Positions 29,487 to 37,967 of a stretch of DNA of 64,000 nucleotides are shown one piece after another. Within the stretch, counting starts at the first letter, position 1. Every line of letters begins with the position of its first letter. The translations under genes and the position numbers were made by a program. Under the pieces are notes generated by a model, which did not search any database, had not been told where the DNA came from, and saw only the letters and a list, made by a program, of their open reading frames with translations. Origin of the DNA: Sphingopyxis panaciterrulae (GTDB taxonomy: Bacteria; Pseudomonadota; Alphaproteobacteria; Sphingomonadales; Sphingomonadaceae); contig NZ_JACIJH010000003.1 of the NCBI RefSeq assembly GCF_014199295.1, forward strand, positions 349,613-413,612, given 5' to 3'.

Positions 29487-29732
29487 ATGTGCCTCAATCA
29501 GCTACTCGAAGACGAACAGATCGCGCTGATGCGCTATTCCGCCGCGACCAAACCCTCGGAGGTCATGCGATATCGGCGCAAGATCGAAAGCCTCGGTCAG
29601 TGCTTCAAATCCTTCCCCTACCGTCACCGTCCCTATCTTTCTCCGAATGTCCGGAGCGGAGCGATCGCTTCGGCCCGCCCGCGGCGTTCGGACGAATTCT
29701 CGTATCGGATGATCGAACGGAAGGACGTCTGA
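29487..29732 (+). CDS. Small protein related to the YHHQMA family N-terminus (81 aa)
   Basis: ATG at 29487 within reach of AGGAG. It starts MCLNQLLEDEQIALMRYSAA, which has the same xNQLLxxxQxALxxxS helix as the YHHQMA proteins although the two His are replaced. The rest contains a helical MRYRRKIESLG and a basic tail. Function unknown. It is followed by a small basic protein after one base, so both form one unit. Confidence 0.6.
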   Translation: MCLNQLLEDEQIALMRYSAATKPSEVMRYRRKIESLGQCFKSFPYRHRPYLSPNVRSGAIASARPRRSDEFSYRMIERKDV

Positions 29733-29733
29733 C

Positions 29734-29868
29734 ATGGCAAAATCGCAAAAGCGCAGCAATCGCGAGATCCGCAAGCCCAAGGCAGCAAAACCCAAAGCAC
29801 TCACTGCCCTTGCCGCCCAAGAGGCGTCTGCGGTGAAAATGACCGCCAAACCGAAAGGCAAGCACTGA
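29734..29868 (+). CDS. Small basic Lys/Ala-rich protein (44 aa)
   Basis: ATG at 29734 directly after the stop of the previous gene. The product, MAKSQKRSNREIRKPKAAKP onward, is about a quarter lysine and ends KPKGKH. Similar tiny lysine-rich proteins are common in alphaproteobacteria; a nucleic-acid or ribosome contact is plausible but unproven. Its TGA is immediately before the region that encodes the N-terminus of the glycosyltransferase. Confidence 0.65.
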   Translation: MAKSQKRSNREIRKPKAAKPKALTALAAQEASAVKMTAKPKGKH

Positions 29869-29874
29869 GATGGC

Positions 29875-32193
29875 CTGCACACGCCGGCGCTGCGGATCGC
29901 GTTCGTCGGCAATGCCCTCCCGCGCCGCTGCGGCATAGCCACCTTCACGACCGACCTCGAACTCGCGGTCGGCGCGCTCGGCGAGGTTGCGGATACGGCC
30001 ATTGTCGCGATGATCGAGCCGGGCGGCGACCACGAATTTCCGCCAGCCGTCCGCAAGACAATCCGGCAGGGCCAGGTGGCCGACTATCGCGCCGCCGCCG
30101 ATTTCATCAATCGCGAGGCGTTCGATCTCGTCTGCCTCCAGCATGAGTTCGGCATCTTCGGCGGCGAGGCAGGCGCGCTGATTCTCGGCCTCGTAGCGAG
30201 GCTCGATGCGCCGCTCGTCACCACCTTGCACACGGTTCTCGATCGGCCGACCACGGCGCAGCGCCGCGTCATGAAGGATATCGTTACCGCATCGGCGCGG
30301 GTGGTCGTCATGGCCGACAAGGCCCGCGACATGCTGATCAATGTCTATGGCGCCGATCCGGGGAAGATTGACGTTATCGCCCACGGCATTCCCGATGTTC
30401 CGCTCGCCTCGGCGCGAGCCGCCAAGGAGCGGTTGGGGTTTACCGATCGCAAGGTGATCCTGACATTCGGGCTGATGAGCCCGAACAAAGGTATCGAGAC
30501 GATGATCGAGGCCATGCCCGAGATTGTCCGGCGCACGCCCGATGTCCTCTATGTGGTGATGGGCGCCACCCACCCCGCCTTGCTGGCCCGTGAGGGCGAG
30601 CGTTATCGCGACACGCTGACGGCGCGGGTACGCGAGCTTGGCCTCGATGACCATGTCGCGTTCATCAACCGTTTCGTCGACCGCCCCGAACTGCTCGACC
30701 ATATCGCGATGTGCGATGTCTATGCGACGCCCTATCTGGCGGCGGCGCAAATGACGTCGGGAACGCTCGCCTATTCGCATGGTCTGGGGCGTCCGGTCGT
30801 TTCCACGCCCTATTGGCACGCCGCCGAGTTGCTCGCCGACGGGTCGGGCGTCCTGATCCCGTTCGACAATCCGGCAGGCTTCGGCCCGGCGATTTCCGAT
30901 CTGCTGGGCAACGACACCGAACGTCTGGCGATGGGGCGCAAGGCCTATGCGGCGAGCCGCCCCATGATCTGGGCCAATTCGGCGCGGCGCTATGCCGCGA
31001 GCTTTCGCAAGGCTTGCCGTGAGCGCAGGCTCGCGTCCGGCGGCCAGGCGGGGATGCCCGAACCCGGGCCAGTCCGCCTGCGGACGAACGTCCAACCCGA
31101 CCTCCCACCGATCTCGCTCGACCATCTCGCCGCGATGTCCGACGACACGGGGATATTCCAGCATGCCGTTCACGCAATCGCCGACCGCAGTCATGGATAT
31201 TGCATCGACGACAATGCACGGGCGCTGCTCCTGTGCTGCGGTCTCGCCGACGGCCCCGATGCGCCGCTGGCGCGCCGGCTGTCATCCACATTCGCGGCCT
31301 TCATCCAGCACGGCTGGAATCCGGGCAATCGGCGTTTTCGCAATTTCATGGGCTTCGACCGGCGATGGCTGGAAGATGCGGGCTCGGAGGACAGTCACGG
31401 GCGGACGCTCTGGGCGCTGGGCGCCTATAGTGCGCGTGCCTGCTCCCTTGGCCATGCGCGCTGGGCAAAAGAGCTGTTCAGCGAGGCGCTGGCCGACGTC
31501 GAGGCCTTCACCTCACCGCGGTCCTGGGCGTTCACCTTGCTCGGCCTCGCATCCTATTGCGCGGTTTATGCCGAAGATCATGCCGCCGCGCGCCTGCGTG
31601 CCGAACTCGCCGGCCGCCTCGAAAGGTTGCTGGGCGAACAGGAAGGTCCCGAATGGACATGGTTCGAAAATGGCCTCAGCTATGACAACGCCCGGCTGCC
31701 GCAAGCGCTGATCGTCACGGGCGCCGCAGCGCTCTCGGCGACCATGGTCGAAGCGGGATTGCGAAGTCTGCGCTGGTTGGTGGCGATGCAGACGGCGCCC
31801 GAAGGTCATTTCCGGCCCGTCGGCTCGCATGGCTTCCTGATGACCTCGCGCAATAGTCCCGAACCGTTCGATCAACAGCCGCTGGAGGCTTGCGCGACGA
31901 TCGCGGCCTGTATCGCGGCGAAAGGCGTCGATCCAGACTCTTCGTGGCGTGCGGAAGCCGAGCGCGCCTTCGCATGGTTTCTTGGCGCGAACGATCTCGG
32001 CATCAAGCTGGCTGACCTCGCGACGGGCAGTTGCCGCGACGGCCTCCACCCGGACCGCGCGAACGAGAACCGGGGGGCCGAATCGGTGCTATCCTTCCTG
32101 CTCGCGCTGGCCGATATGCAGCGCCTGAGAGCGGCGGACCGGCGGGCGCCGTCACAGCCGAGCCCATCCACACACGAAGCCATCAATGCCTGA
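29875..32193 (+). CDS. GT4 glycosyltransferase with C-terminal alpha/alpha-toroid-like domain
   Basis: The N-terminal GT-B region starts LRIAFVGNALPRRCGIATF, the donor domain has LMSPNKGIETMIEAMPEI and a GLGRPVVSTPYWHAAELLAD retaining-GT4 segment. After about residue 400 there is a helical domain with HAVHAIADRSHGYCIDDNAR, as in mannosyltransferase-type fusion proteins. The first ATG in frame (30010) would delete the GGI-type donor loop; homology runs back to at least 29890 where only CTG codons (29875, 29890) could start, while an ATG at 29870 is in another frame. So the true start is unclear and a frameshift is possible. It overlaps the GH130 gene by 8 bp, so both act in one pathway, probably synthesis and turnover of a mannose-containing glycan or solute. 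Confidence 0.8.
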   Translation: MHTPALRIAFVGNALPRRCGIATFTTDLELAVGALGEVADTAIVAMIEPGGDHEFPPAVRKTIRQGQVADYRAAADFINREAFDLVCLQHEFGIFGGEAGALILGLVARLDAPLVTTLHTVLDRPTTAQRRVMKDIVTASARVVVMADKARDMLINVYGADPGKIDVIAHGIPDVPLASARAAKERLGFTDRKVILTFGLMSPNKGIETMIEAMPEIVRRTPDVLYVVMGATHPALLAREGERYRDTLTARVRELGLDDHVAFINRFVDRPELLDHIAMCDVYATPYLAAAQMTSGTLAYSHGLGRPVVSTPYWHAAELLADGSGVLIPFDNPAGFGPAISDLLGNDTERLAMGRKAYAASRPMIWANSARRYAASFRKACRERRLASGGQAGMPEPGPVRLRTNVQPDLPPISLDHLAAMSDDTGIFQHAVHAIADRSHGYCIDDNARALLLCCGLADGPDAPLARRLSSTFAAFIQHGWNPGNRRFRNFMGFDRRWLEDAGSEDSHGRTLWALGAYSARACSLGHARWAKELFSEALADVEAFTSPRSWAFTLLGLASYCAVYAEDHAAARLRAELAGRLERLLGEQEGPEWTWFENGLSYDNARLPQALIVTGAAALSATMVEAGLRSLRWLVAMQTAPEGHFRPVGSHGFLMTSRNSPEPFDQQPLEACATIAACIAAKGVDPDSSWRAEAERAFAWFLGANDLGIKLADLATGSCRDGLHPDRANENRGAESVLSFLLALADMQRLRAADRRAPSQPSPSTHEAINA

Positions 32194-33487
32194 CGGGGCT
32201 CCGCCATCCGCGCCCTTCTTCAACCGGCAGGCGCTTCACTTGCGGCCCGACCCGTCGCGCGTCGTCGTCCGGCCGTTCCGGCCGGCGGTCGAACCCCGAG
32301 ACCTGCATCCCGTCGACAAGACCCGCGCCAATCACATCGTCGACCGCGTCCTCGCAATGACCGCGGACGAGACCGACGCGCTGCTTGCCGAAACGCTGCG
32401 AAACTTCGACGACCGGCACCGCAACCTCCCCGCAATATTCGAACGGCGCGCCGCGGAAATGGAGGATGCCTTCACAGCTCACAAGAGCTTCTCGCAGGCG
32501 CAGCGTCAGCTCGTCGGCGCCTACTTTCTTCATGAGTACAGCTTCGAAGCAGCCGCGCTGTTCAATCCCAGCATCGTGCCGCACCCCGACCAGTCGGGAG
32601 TCGCCGCAGGATGCCGCCGCTTCATCCTTAGCCTGCGCGCGGTCGGCGAAGGCCACATCTCTTCCCTGACGTTCCGGTCGGGAATATTGGCCGCCGACGG
32701 AACCGTTACCATCGACCCGCCCGCGCGGCTCGCCGCGACGCCCGTCGTGACCGCCCGTGTCGGCGATCGTCTGGAACTCGGCTTCGATCCCGCCAGCGAC
32801 ATCGCGGAGCGGGTGATCTTCCCCGTCACCGAGAGGCAGGCGAACGGGATCGAGGATGCCCGCTTCGTCGCCTTCCACGACGAAGGCCAGACCATCTATT
32901 ATGCGACCTTCACCGCCTACAGCGGAAGCGGCATAAGGTCGGAGCTGATCGAAACCCGGGACTTCGTGACATTCCATCTGGCACCGCTCAAGGGCGCTGC
33001 GGCGCACAACAAGGGGATGGCGCTTTTTCCGCGAAAGATCGGCGGGCGCTATGCGATGATCGCGCGCCACGACAATGAGAGCCTGCACCTCATCCTGTCG
33101 GACGACCTCCACGAATGGGGCCTCGGCGAGGTGATCGTGAAGCCCAAATATCCTTGGGAGTTCGTCCAAATCGGCAATTGCGGCTCGCCCATCGAACTCG
33201 ACGAAGGCTGGCTGCTCTTCACCCATGGCGTCGGCCCCGTACGCCATTATTCGATCGGCGCGGTTCTGCTCGATAAGGACGATCCCTCGCGCGTGCTCGG
33301 GCGCTCGCGCGTACCGCTCGTCCAGCCCGCGACCGCGGAGCGCCATGGCTATGTCCCGAACGTCGTCTATTCGTGCGGCGCCATCAAGGTCGGAGAGCGC
33401 ATCCTGCTTCCCTATGCCATATCGGACGCCTTTTCGACCGTCGCCACGATCAGGATCACGACACTTCTCGACCAGCTCAAGGATTGA
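32186..33487 (+). CDS. GH130 family glycoside phosphorylase
   Basis: A 433-residue protein with the five-bladed propeller motifs of GH130: IVPHPDQSG, GIEDARFVAF with the catalytic Asp, TFTAYSG, HNKGMALFPRKIGGRYAMI, and IELDEGWLLFTHGVGPVRHYSIGA. The family reversibly phosphorolyses beta-mannosidic bonds; the exact linkage cannot be read from sequence. Its ATG lies inside the end of the glycosyltransferase gene. A cytoplasmic location is likely because there is no signal peptide. The N-terminal 100 residues are helical as in longer GH130 members. Confidence 0.9.
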   Translation: MPDGAPPSAPFFNRQALHLRPDPSRVVVRPFRPAVEPRDLHPVDKTRANHIVDRVLAMTADETDALLAETLRNFDDRHRNLPAIFERRAAEMEDAFTAHKSFSQAQRQLVGAYFLHEYSFEAAALFNPSIVPHPDQSGVAAGCRRFILSLRAVGEGHISSLTFRSGILAADGTVTIDPPARLAATPVVTARVGDRLELGFDPASDIAERVIFPVTERQANGIEDARFVAFHDEGQTIYYATFTAYSGSGIRSELIETRDFVTFHLAPLKGAAAHNKGMALFPRKIGGRYAMIARHDNESLHLILSDDLHEWGLGEVIVKPKYPWEFVQIGNCGSPIELDEGWLLFTHGVGPVRHYSIGAVLLDKDDPSRVLGRSRVPLVQPATAERHGYVPNVVYSCGAIKVGERILLPYAISDAFSTVATIRITTLLDQLKD

Positions 33488-33498
33488 AAGGCTTCGAC

Positions 33499-33681
33499 AT
33501 GGACAAGACCCCGTCCGGCAACGACCGGTCATGCAAATGCGGCGGTATCGACGCCGCCGAGCGTGAAACACTCGATCGATACGGCATTACCCGCGTGCCC
33601 GCCGCGACCTATCTCCTAGACGGCTATCGCTATGCCAGCCTTGCCGACGCGGTTGCACAGGCATGCCGTTCCCGCATGTGA
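33499..33681 (+). CDS. Small hypothetical protein (60 aa)
   Basis: ATG at 33499, 11 bp after the GH130 stop, with a GAAAGG ribosome site. The product has a CKCGG motif near residue 12 and ends with RYGITRVPAATYLLDGYRYA and a short helix. Many sphingomonad stress loci carry such a YGITRVPA-type peptide, but I know no function. It probably belongs to the glycosyltransferase operon. Confidence 0.65.
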   Translation: MDKTPSGNDRSCKCGGIDAAERETLDRYGITRVPAATYLLDGYRYASLADAVAQACRSRM

Positions 33682-33748
33682 AGGGAAATCGGATACTGTC
33701 GGCGAGCGGGAATGACTTGAAGCGCGGCAGGACACTTCCAAAACGAAA

Positions 33749-33776
33749 CCGGGCCACGTATCGACACGCAGCCCGG
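33749..33776 (-). terminator. Probable terminator for the minus-strand gene at 33802
   Basis: CCGGGC and GCCCGG pair around a 16-nt loop. On the minus strand the stem is followed by GGTTTCGTTTT. It lies between convergent genes. Confidence 0.5.
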
Positions 33777-33801
33777 CCTGGGGACGATCGGTTAGCTCGG
33801 A

Positions 33802-33978
33802 CTAGCTGCTCTGCTTGCCCGGCTTTTCCGCTTCTCCACCCTGCTGAGGCCGCTTGTCGCGGTCCGGCTGGCCGGGCTGACGGCGGCCGCCGTCCTCCTG
33901 CTGGGGCTGGCGCTCGCCTTCCGACTTGCGGCCCGGCTGGCTGCCGGTCTGGTTCTGGTCGGGGTTGACCATGACCAT
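33802..33978 (-). CDS. Gln/Gly/Arg-rich disordered small protein (58 aa)
   Basis: ATG at 33978 with GAGAGGAGA directly upstream; a second in-frame ATG follows at 33972. The product is almost free of hydrophobic residues and rich in Q, G, P, R, E and K (NPDQNQTGSQPGRK, GQPDRDKRPQQGG). It resembles hydrophilin or desiccation-type stress peptides by composition. It stands alone, with its own terminator at 33749. Confidence 0.65.
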   Translation of the reverse strand: MVMVNPDQNQTGSQPGRKSEGERQPQQEDGGRRQPGQPDRDKRPQQGGEAEKPGKQSS

Positions 33979-34104
33979 TCTCCTCTCTTCAATTGCCCGG
34001 TAGTGGGCATGGAGAAGACGCGCGGGATAGGGCATTGTTCCTGTTTATCATGCCGGGTCGCTAATAGAGCGATTCCGTCCGGTCGAGCGGCAGAGCCGAT
34101 CGTC

Positions 34105-34257
34105 TCAGCCCCGCCGTCCGCTCGCCTGCCATACCAAGCCGGGTAGTTTGACCATCTCGCAACCGCAAACGGTGCAATGGCTGACGAAGCGCCCCCGATC
34201 CCAGTGGCTCGCCTTGAAATCGACGAGGTGACGGCCGAAGAGATTGTGCAGTATCAT
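34105..34257 (-). CDS. Small Cys-rich protein (50 aa)
   Basis: The ATG at 34257 overlaps the stop of the upstream gene in an ATGA junction. The 50-residue product starts MILHNLFGRHLVDFKASHWD and has CTVCGC, a compact zinc-ribbon-like knuckle with CxxCxC. It is too short for the usual ORF thresholds but the coupling and codon use support it. Metal binding is an inference. Confidence 0.65.
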   Translation of the reverse strand: MILHNLFGRHLVDFKASHWDRGRFVSHCTVCGCEMVKLPGLVWQASGRRG

Positions 34258-34553
34258 GATCGCGTTCCTTTCGCTGGTTGTGCTCCGCCCTCATTGTCCC
34301 ATTGCTCAAGGGCATGCTGGACAGAAGACGACGACACGACTTGAGGATGGGCTGTTTGCGGCGCCCCCGAGCAGGCGTCGTTTTCGCGCTCCCAGCTTTC
34401 GATTGCGCGCTCGAGGTCGTGTCGCCGGCGCCGCGACTGGTGAAACGCGTTTCCCATCGTTTGCGGAACATGTTCCAGCCCGTGATGGAGAAGCCGGTTC
34501 CACAACCGAATGATCCGGCCGAAAGATCGCGAGGGTTCGTGGATGGAAATCAT
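34254..34553 (-). CDS. Hypothetical helical protein (99 aa)
   Basis: ATG at 34553, nine bases from the leader hairpin, gives MISIHEPSRSFGRIIRLWNR. The product is helical and basic in its first half (HQSRRRRHDLERAIESWERE) and has a second helix HALEQWDNEGG. The repeated ERAIESWE / HALEQWDNE pattern suggests two related short helices. No known family. Followed by an overlapping 50-aa gene. Confidence 0.6.
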   Translation of the reverse strand: MISIHEPSRSFGRIIRLWNRLLHHGLEHVPQTMGNAFHQSRRRRHDLERAIESWERENDACSGAPQTAHPQVVSSSSVQHALEQWDNEGGAQPAKGTRS

Positions 34554-34561
34554 CGAATAGA

Positions 34562-34601
34562 CTCCCGCTGGGCAAGCGGGAGCTCGAGGTCTCTCAGTCA
34601 C
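34562..34601 (-). promoter_or_regulatory. Leader with GACTGAGAGAC box and SD-burying hairpin (copy 4)
   Basis: On the minus strand GTGACTGAGAGACC is followed by a perfect 7-bp stem CTCCCGC/GCGGGAG with a 7-nt loop. The 3' arm contains GGGAG, the only ribosome site for the gene at 34553. Confidence 0.65.
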
Positions 34602-34699
34602 GGGAAGCTTGCGATCGAAATCGGGTGATGACACATCCTATCACAGACGGACATGATGCGGGCATCAATTCGCCACGCAGAATGGGCCTGCGCACCGGA

Positions 34700-36526
34700 T
34701 CAGCCTGCATCCTCGTCATCCCCCCGGCGCTGGCGCAGTTCTGGCGCTTCGCGAGGCGGTATGTCGGGCCGGCGCTCGAACGCGCCGCCTTCCCCGGATA
34801 CGCGCTCCTTCTGAACGATGGCCGCTACGCGCTTCTTCGAAATGCCGAGGCTGCGCAGCGCATAGCCGGCGAGGCCGAACGACAGCTCGCGCGCGCCCAT
34901 GATCGCGAGGCCGACGCCCTGACCTTCGAGATGGGCGACCTCGGCTTCGCTGTGGGTCCGGATCGCGGTGTCGATTTCGGGATTGAGCTCGCGCGCGATC
35001 TCGATGATGCGCCGTGTCTGAAAGCCATCCGGCGTCGCGATCACGAGCAGCCGCGCCTGGGCGATATCCGCCGCCTCGAGAATACCCGGGGTCGATGCTT
35101 CGCCATAGATGGCCGTAATGCCGCGCTCGCGCAGCGCCTCGACGCGGCGTCGATCCTTGTCGACGAGGATAACGGGAAGACCTTCGCTCTTGAGCATCCT
35201 ACCGACCACGCGCCCGACCCGGCCGTAGCCGACAACGACCGCGTGATGGCGAAAGCTGCTGTGCTTCGCGTCGGGCAGACGGGAAAGGCTCTCATCGCCT
35301 CCCCGCTCCAGCAATGCCAACAGCCGCGGTCGTCGTCGCAGCCATCTCTCGAAGCCGTCGAAAGCGATGAAGACGAGCGGATTGAGCGTAATCGACAGCA
35401 GCGCGCCGGCGAGGACCAAGTCCCTCGCTTCCGCCTCGACCAGCCCCAAGGTGACGCCCAGGCCGATCAGGATGAAGGAGAACTCGCCGATCTGCGCCAG
35501 GCTCGCCGAGACGGTCAGCGCCGTCCGCGCCGGATAGCCGAAGGCCAGCACGATCCCAAACGCCGCAACCGACTTGCCGGCCAGAATGATCGCCAGCACT
35601 GCCAGAACGGCGGACGGTTCACGGACCAGGATGCCCGGATCGAACAGCATCCCGACCGAGACGAAGAACAGGACGGCAAAAGCATCCTGCAACGGCAGCG
35701 AGTCCGCGGCCGCCCGATGACTGAAATCGCTTTCGCTGAGGATCACGCCAGCAAAGAAGGCGCCGAGTGCGAAGGACACGCCGAACAGGGCGGCCGAGCC
35801 GAAAGCGATACCGAGCGCGGTCGCGAGAACCGACAGAGTGAACAATTCGCGCGAGCCCGTTCGGGCGACACGTTCCAATATCCAGGGCGCGGCGCGCGTT
35901 CCGACGATCAGGACAAGCGCAAGGAACAGCGCAACCTTTCCGAGCGTGACAAGCAAGACGAGCGCGATATCGCCCGCGCCGCCCGAAGCTCCTTCCCCTC
36001 CCAGCGCGCGCCCTAACGCCGGCAGCAACACAAGGGCCAGCACCATGACGAGATCCTCGACGATCAGCCAACCCACGGCGATCCGGCCGTTGATCGAATC
36101 GAGCGTATTGCGCTGCTCGAGCGCGCGCAGCAGCACGACGGTCGACGCGACCGACAGGGCAAGACCGAAAACCAGGCCCGCCCCGGTGGTCCAGCCCCAG
36201 AGATGCACCAGGCCCGCCCCGAGCAGGGCCGCAACCACGATCTGGACGAGCGCGCCGGGGATGGCGATCCTGCGGACAGCGACCAAATCCTTGATCGAGA
36301 AATGCAGCCCGACACCGAACATCAGCAGGATCACGCCGATCTCCGCGAGCTGGTTCGCCAGCGCAGCATCGCCGACGAAGCCGGGAGTGAAGGGGCCGAC
36401 CGCCACGCCTGCGAGCAGATAGCCGACGAGCGGCGGCAGCTTCAGCCTGCTGGCAATGAATCCGCCGATGAAAGCGAGGACCAGTCCCATAACGAGCATG
36501 GCGAGAAGGCTGGTGTCATGGGGCAA
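34700..36526 (-). CDS. KefB/YbaL-type monovalent cation:proton antiporter (CPA2)
   Basis: TTG at 36526 is chosen because it gives the family start (M)PHDTSLLA and has AAAGGA six bases upstream; the frame is open further but without a better site. The protein of 608 residues has about 12 membrane segments (GGFIASRLKLPPLVGYLLAG, ILLMFGVGLHFS) and a C-terminal RCK/TrkA-N Rossmann domain with VVVGYGRVGRVVG. Such inner-membrane proteins exchange K+ (or Na+) for H+ during pH or electrophile stress. Its neighbours are stress genes. Downstream tail is charged and variable. Confidence 0.92.
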   Translation of the reverse strand: MPHDTSLLAMLVMGLVLAFIGGFIASRLKLPPLVGYLLAGVAVGPFTPGFVGDAALANQLAEIGVILLMFGVGLHFSIKDLVAVRRIAIPGALVQIVVAALLGAGLVHLWGWTTGAGLVFGLALSVASTVVLLRALEQRNTLDSINGRIAVGWLIVEDLVMVLALVLLPALGRALGGEGASGGAGDIALVLLVTLGKVALFLALVLIVGTRAAPWILERVARTGSRELFTLSVLATALGIAFGSAALFGVSFALGAFFAGVILSESDFSHRAAADSLPLQDAFAVLFFVSVGMLFDPGILVREPSAVLAVLAIILAGKSVAAFGIVLAFGYPARTALTVSASLAQIGEFSFILIGLGVTLGLVEAEARDLVLAGALLSITLNPLVFIAFDGFERWLRRRPRLLALLERGGDESLSRLPDAKHSSFRHHAVVVGYGRVGRVVGRMLKSEGLPVILVDKDRRRVEALRERGITAIYGEASTPGILEAADIAQARLLVIATPDGFQTRRIIEIARELNPEIDTAIRTHSEAEVAHLEGQGVGLAIMGARELSFGLAGYALRSLGISKKRVAAIVQKERVSGEGGAFERRPDIPPREAPELRQRRGDDEDAG

Positions 36527-36722
36527 TAGCGATCCTTTCGGAAAGAGCCGCCATGCCGGCGGCACTCGGTATGATGGAGCGCCGATGGGTAAAGCGGCCG
36601 CGCTATCGGTGGCGGTGAAGGATCGACCCTACACCAGCGACGGCGCCAAGACCATGCTGCTCATCGGAAGCAGGAAAAGACACTGACAGGTGCGATGGCG
36701 CGACTGCGTTGCGCGGACCCGC

Positions 36723-37958
36723 CTAGAATTTTCGATGGAAGCTGACGAGGTCCGCGTCGGGATCGCCATAGCCGCAGATCAGCCCGCGCAGCATCTGCGC
36801 CGCCATCATCGAGAAGGTGATGCCATTCCCGCCATAACCCATGGCTGCATAGCAGTTGGGCATGCGCGGGATGCGGCCGATCGTCGGGGTGCCGACAGGG
36901 CTGTCGCCGAAGCTGCCGGCCCAGCCATGGACCGGAGTCGCGTCGATTCCCGGCAGCAGCGCGGCGAGCTTGCGCGACAGGGTTCTGATCTTGTCGGGAA
37001 GCTTCGCGTCGCGTTCGCCCGCGTCCGCGATTTCCTCATCCTCGCCGCCGCATATGACCTCGCCGCGCGGGGTGGTGCGGATGTAGAGATAGGGGTCGGC
37101 GGCTTCCCAGATCATCGCGGCCGTCGGCCAGATGGCGCGGGGCTGAGGGCGGGTCGCGATCGACCAGCTCGATATGATCCTGTTTCCCTTGCGCGGGATG
37201 CCCTTCATCATCTCGTAGCCCGTCGCCATGACCACATGGCGCGCACGGATCTCGGGACCGCGCGCGCTGTGAAGCGTCACGCCGTCTTCGCGCGCGTCGA
37301 TGTCGCAGATATCGACCGGCGAATAGAGCCGGGCGCCGCGCGCGATGGCGGCGTTCAGATAGCCAAGGGTCATCCGGCGCGGGTCGGCGGAATAATTGCC
37401 GAAACCGATCAGCGCATGACGTCCCTCAATTCCGTATCGCTCCAGCACCGCGGCGGGTTTGAGAAGCTCAACCTCGAAACCCGCGCGCCGGCGGGCGTCG
37501 GCTTCGCGCGCCAGACCGTCGGCGTCGAGGACATTGCCATCGAGATAGATCGAACCGCGCGTCGCGCCGTCGACGGCGAGGCCCAGCCGCTCGGTCCGCT
37601 CGCGCAGCGCATCGACCGCCTGGCGCGAGCGGCGCCAGATGCGCTCGGCCTTCTCGCGCCCGATCCGCTCCGCCATCAGCGAGAGCGGCGTGTCGAGTTC
37701 ATATTGCAGCATCGCCGTCGATGCCGCAGTCGACCCTTCGGCGGGGCCGCGACGATCGACGATGACGGTCGTGAGCCCTGCTTCTGACAGCGCCTCCGCG
37801 ATCAACGCGCCCGATACGCCGGCACCGACGACGATTGCATCGCACGCGATATCGCGCGTCAAAGGCCTTGACGAGATCGCCGGACGACGCCGCGCCGACC
37901 AGATCGACCGGCCGGTGCGGAGATCGCGGTGATGGGTCGCGGACGCGGCCGCCATCAA
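36723..37958 (-). CDS. FAD-dependent amino-acid-oxidase-like oxidoreductase (DAO family)
   Basis: A 411-residue enzyme with the dinucleotide fold DAIVVGAGVSGALIAEALSE and VDRRGPAEGSTAASTAMLQ, and the C-terminal GYGGNGITFSMMAAQ FAD contact typical of DadA/glycine-oxidase-like flavoproteins. It would oxidise an amine and release H2O2; the substrate is unknown. Its start is 9 bp after the catalase stop, so catalase and this oxidase are one operon. The residues before about 38 are extra and a start at a later codon is possible. Confidence 0.88.
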   Translation of the reverse strand: MMAAASATHHRDLRTGRSIWSARRRPAISSRPLTRDIACDAIVVGAGVSGALIAEALSEAGLTTVIVDRRGPAEGSTAASTAMLQYELDTPLSLMAERIGREKAERIWRRSRQAVDALRERTERLGLAVDGATRGSIYLDGNVLDADGLAREADARRRAGFEVELLKPAAVLERYGIEGRHALIGFGNYSADPRRMTLGYLNAAIARGARLYSPVDICDIDAREDGVTLHSARGPEIRARHVVMATGYEMMKGIPRKGNRIISSWSIATRPQPRAIWPTAAMIWEAADPYLYIRTTPRGEVICGGEDEEIADAGERDAKLPDKIRTLSRKLAALLPGIDATPVHGWAGSFGDSPVGTPTIGRIPRMPNCYAAMGYGGNGITFSMMAAQMLRGLICGYGDPDADLVSFHRKF

Positions 37959-37967
37959 CGTAGGCGA

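Noticed and set aside
34625..36016. Plus-strand ORF of 463 codons
   Set aside because: Antisense to the KefB/YbaL antiporter with intact membrane and Rossmann motifs.
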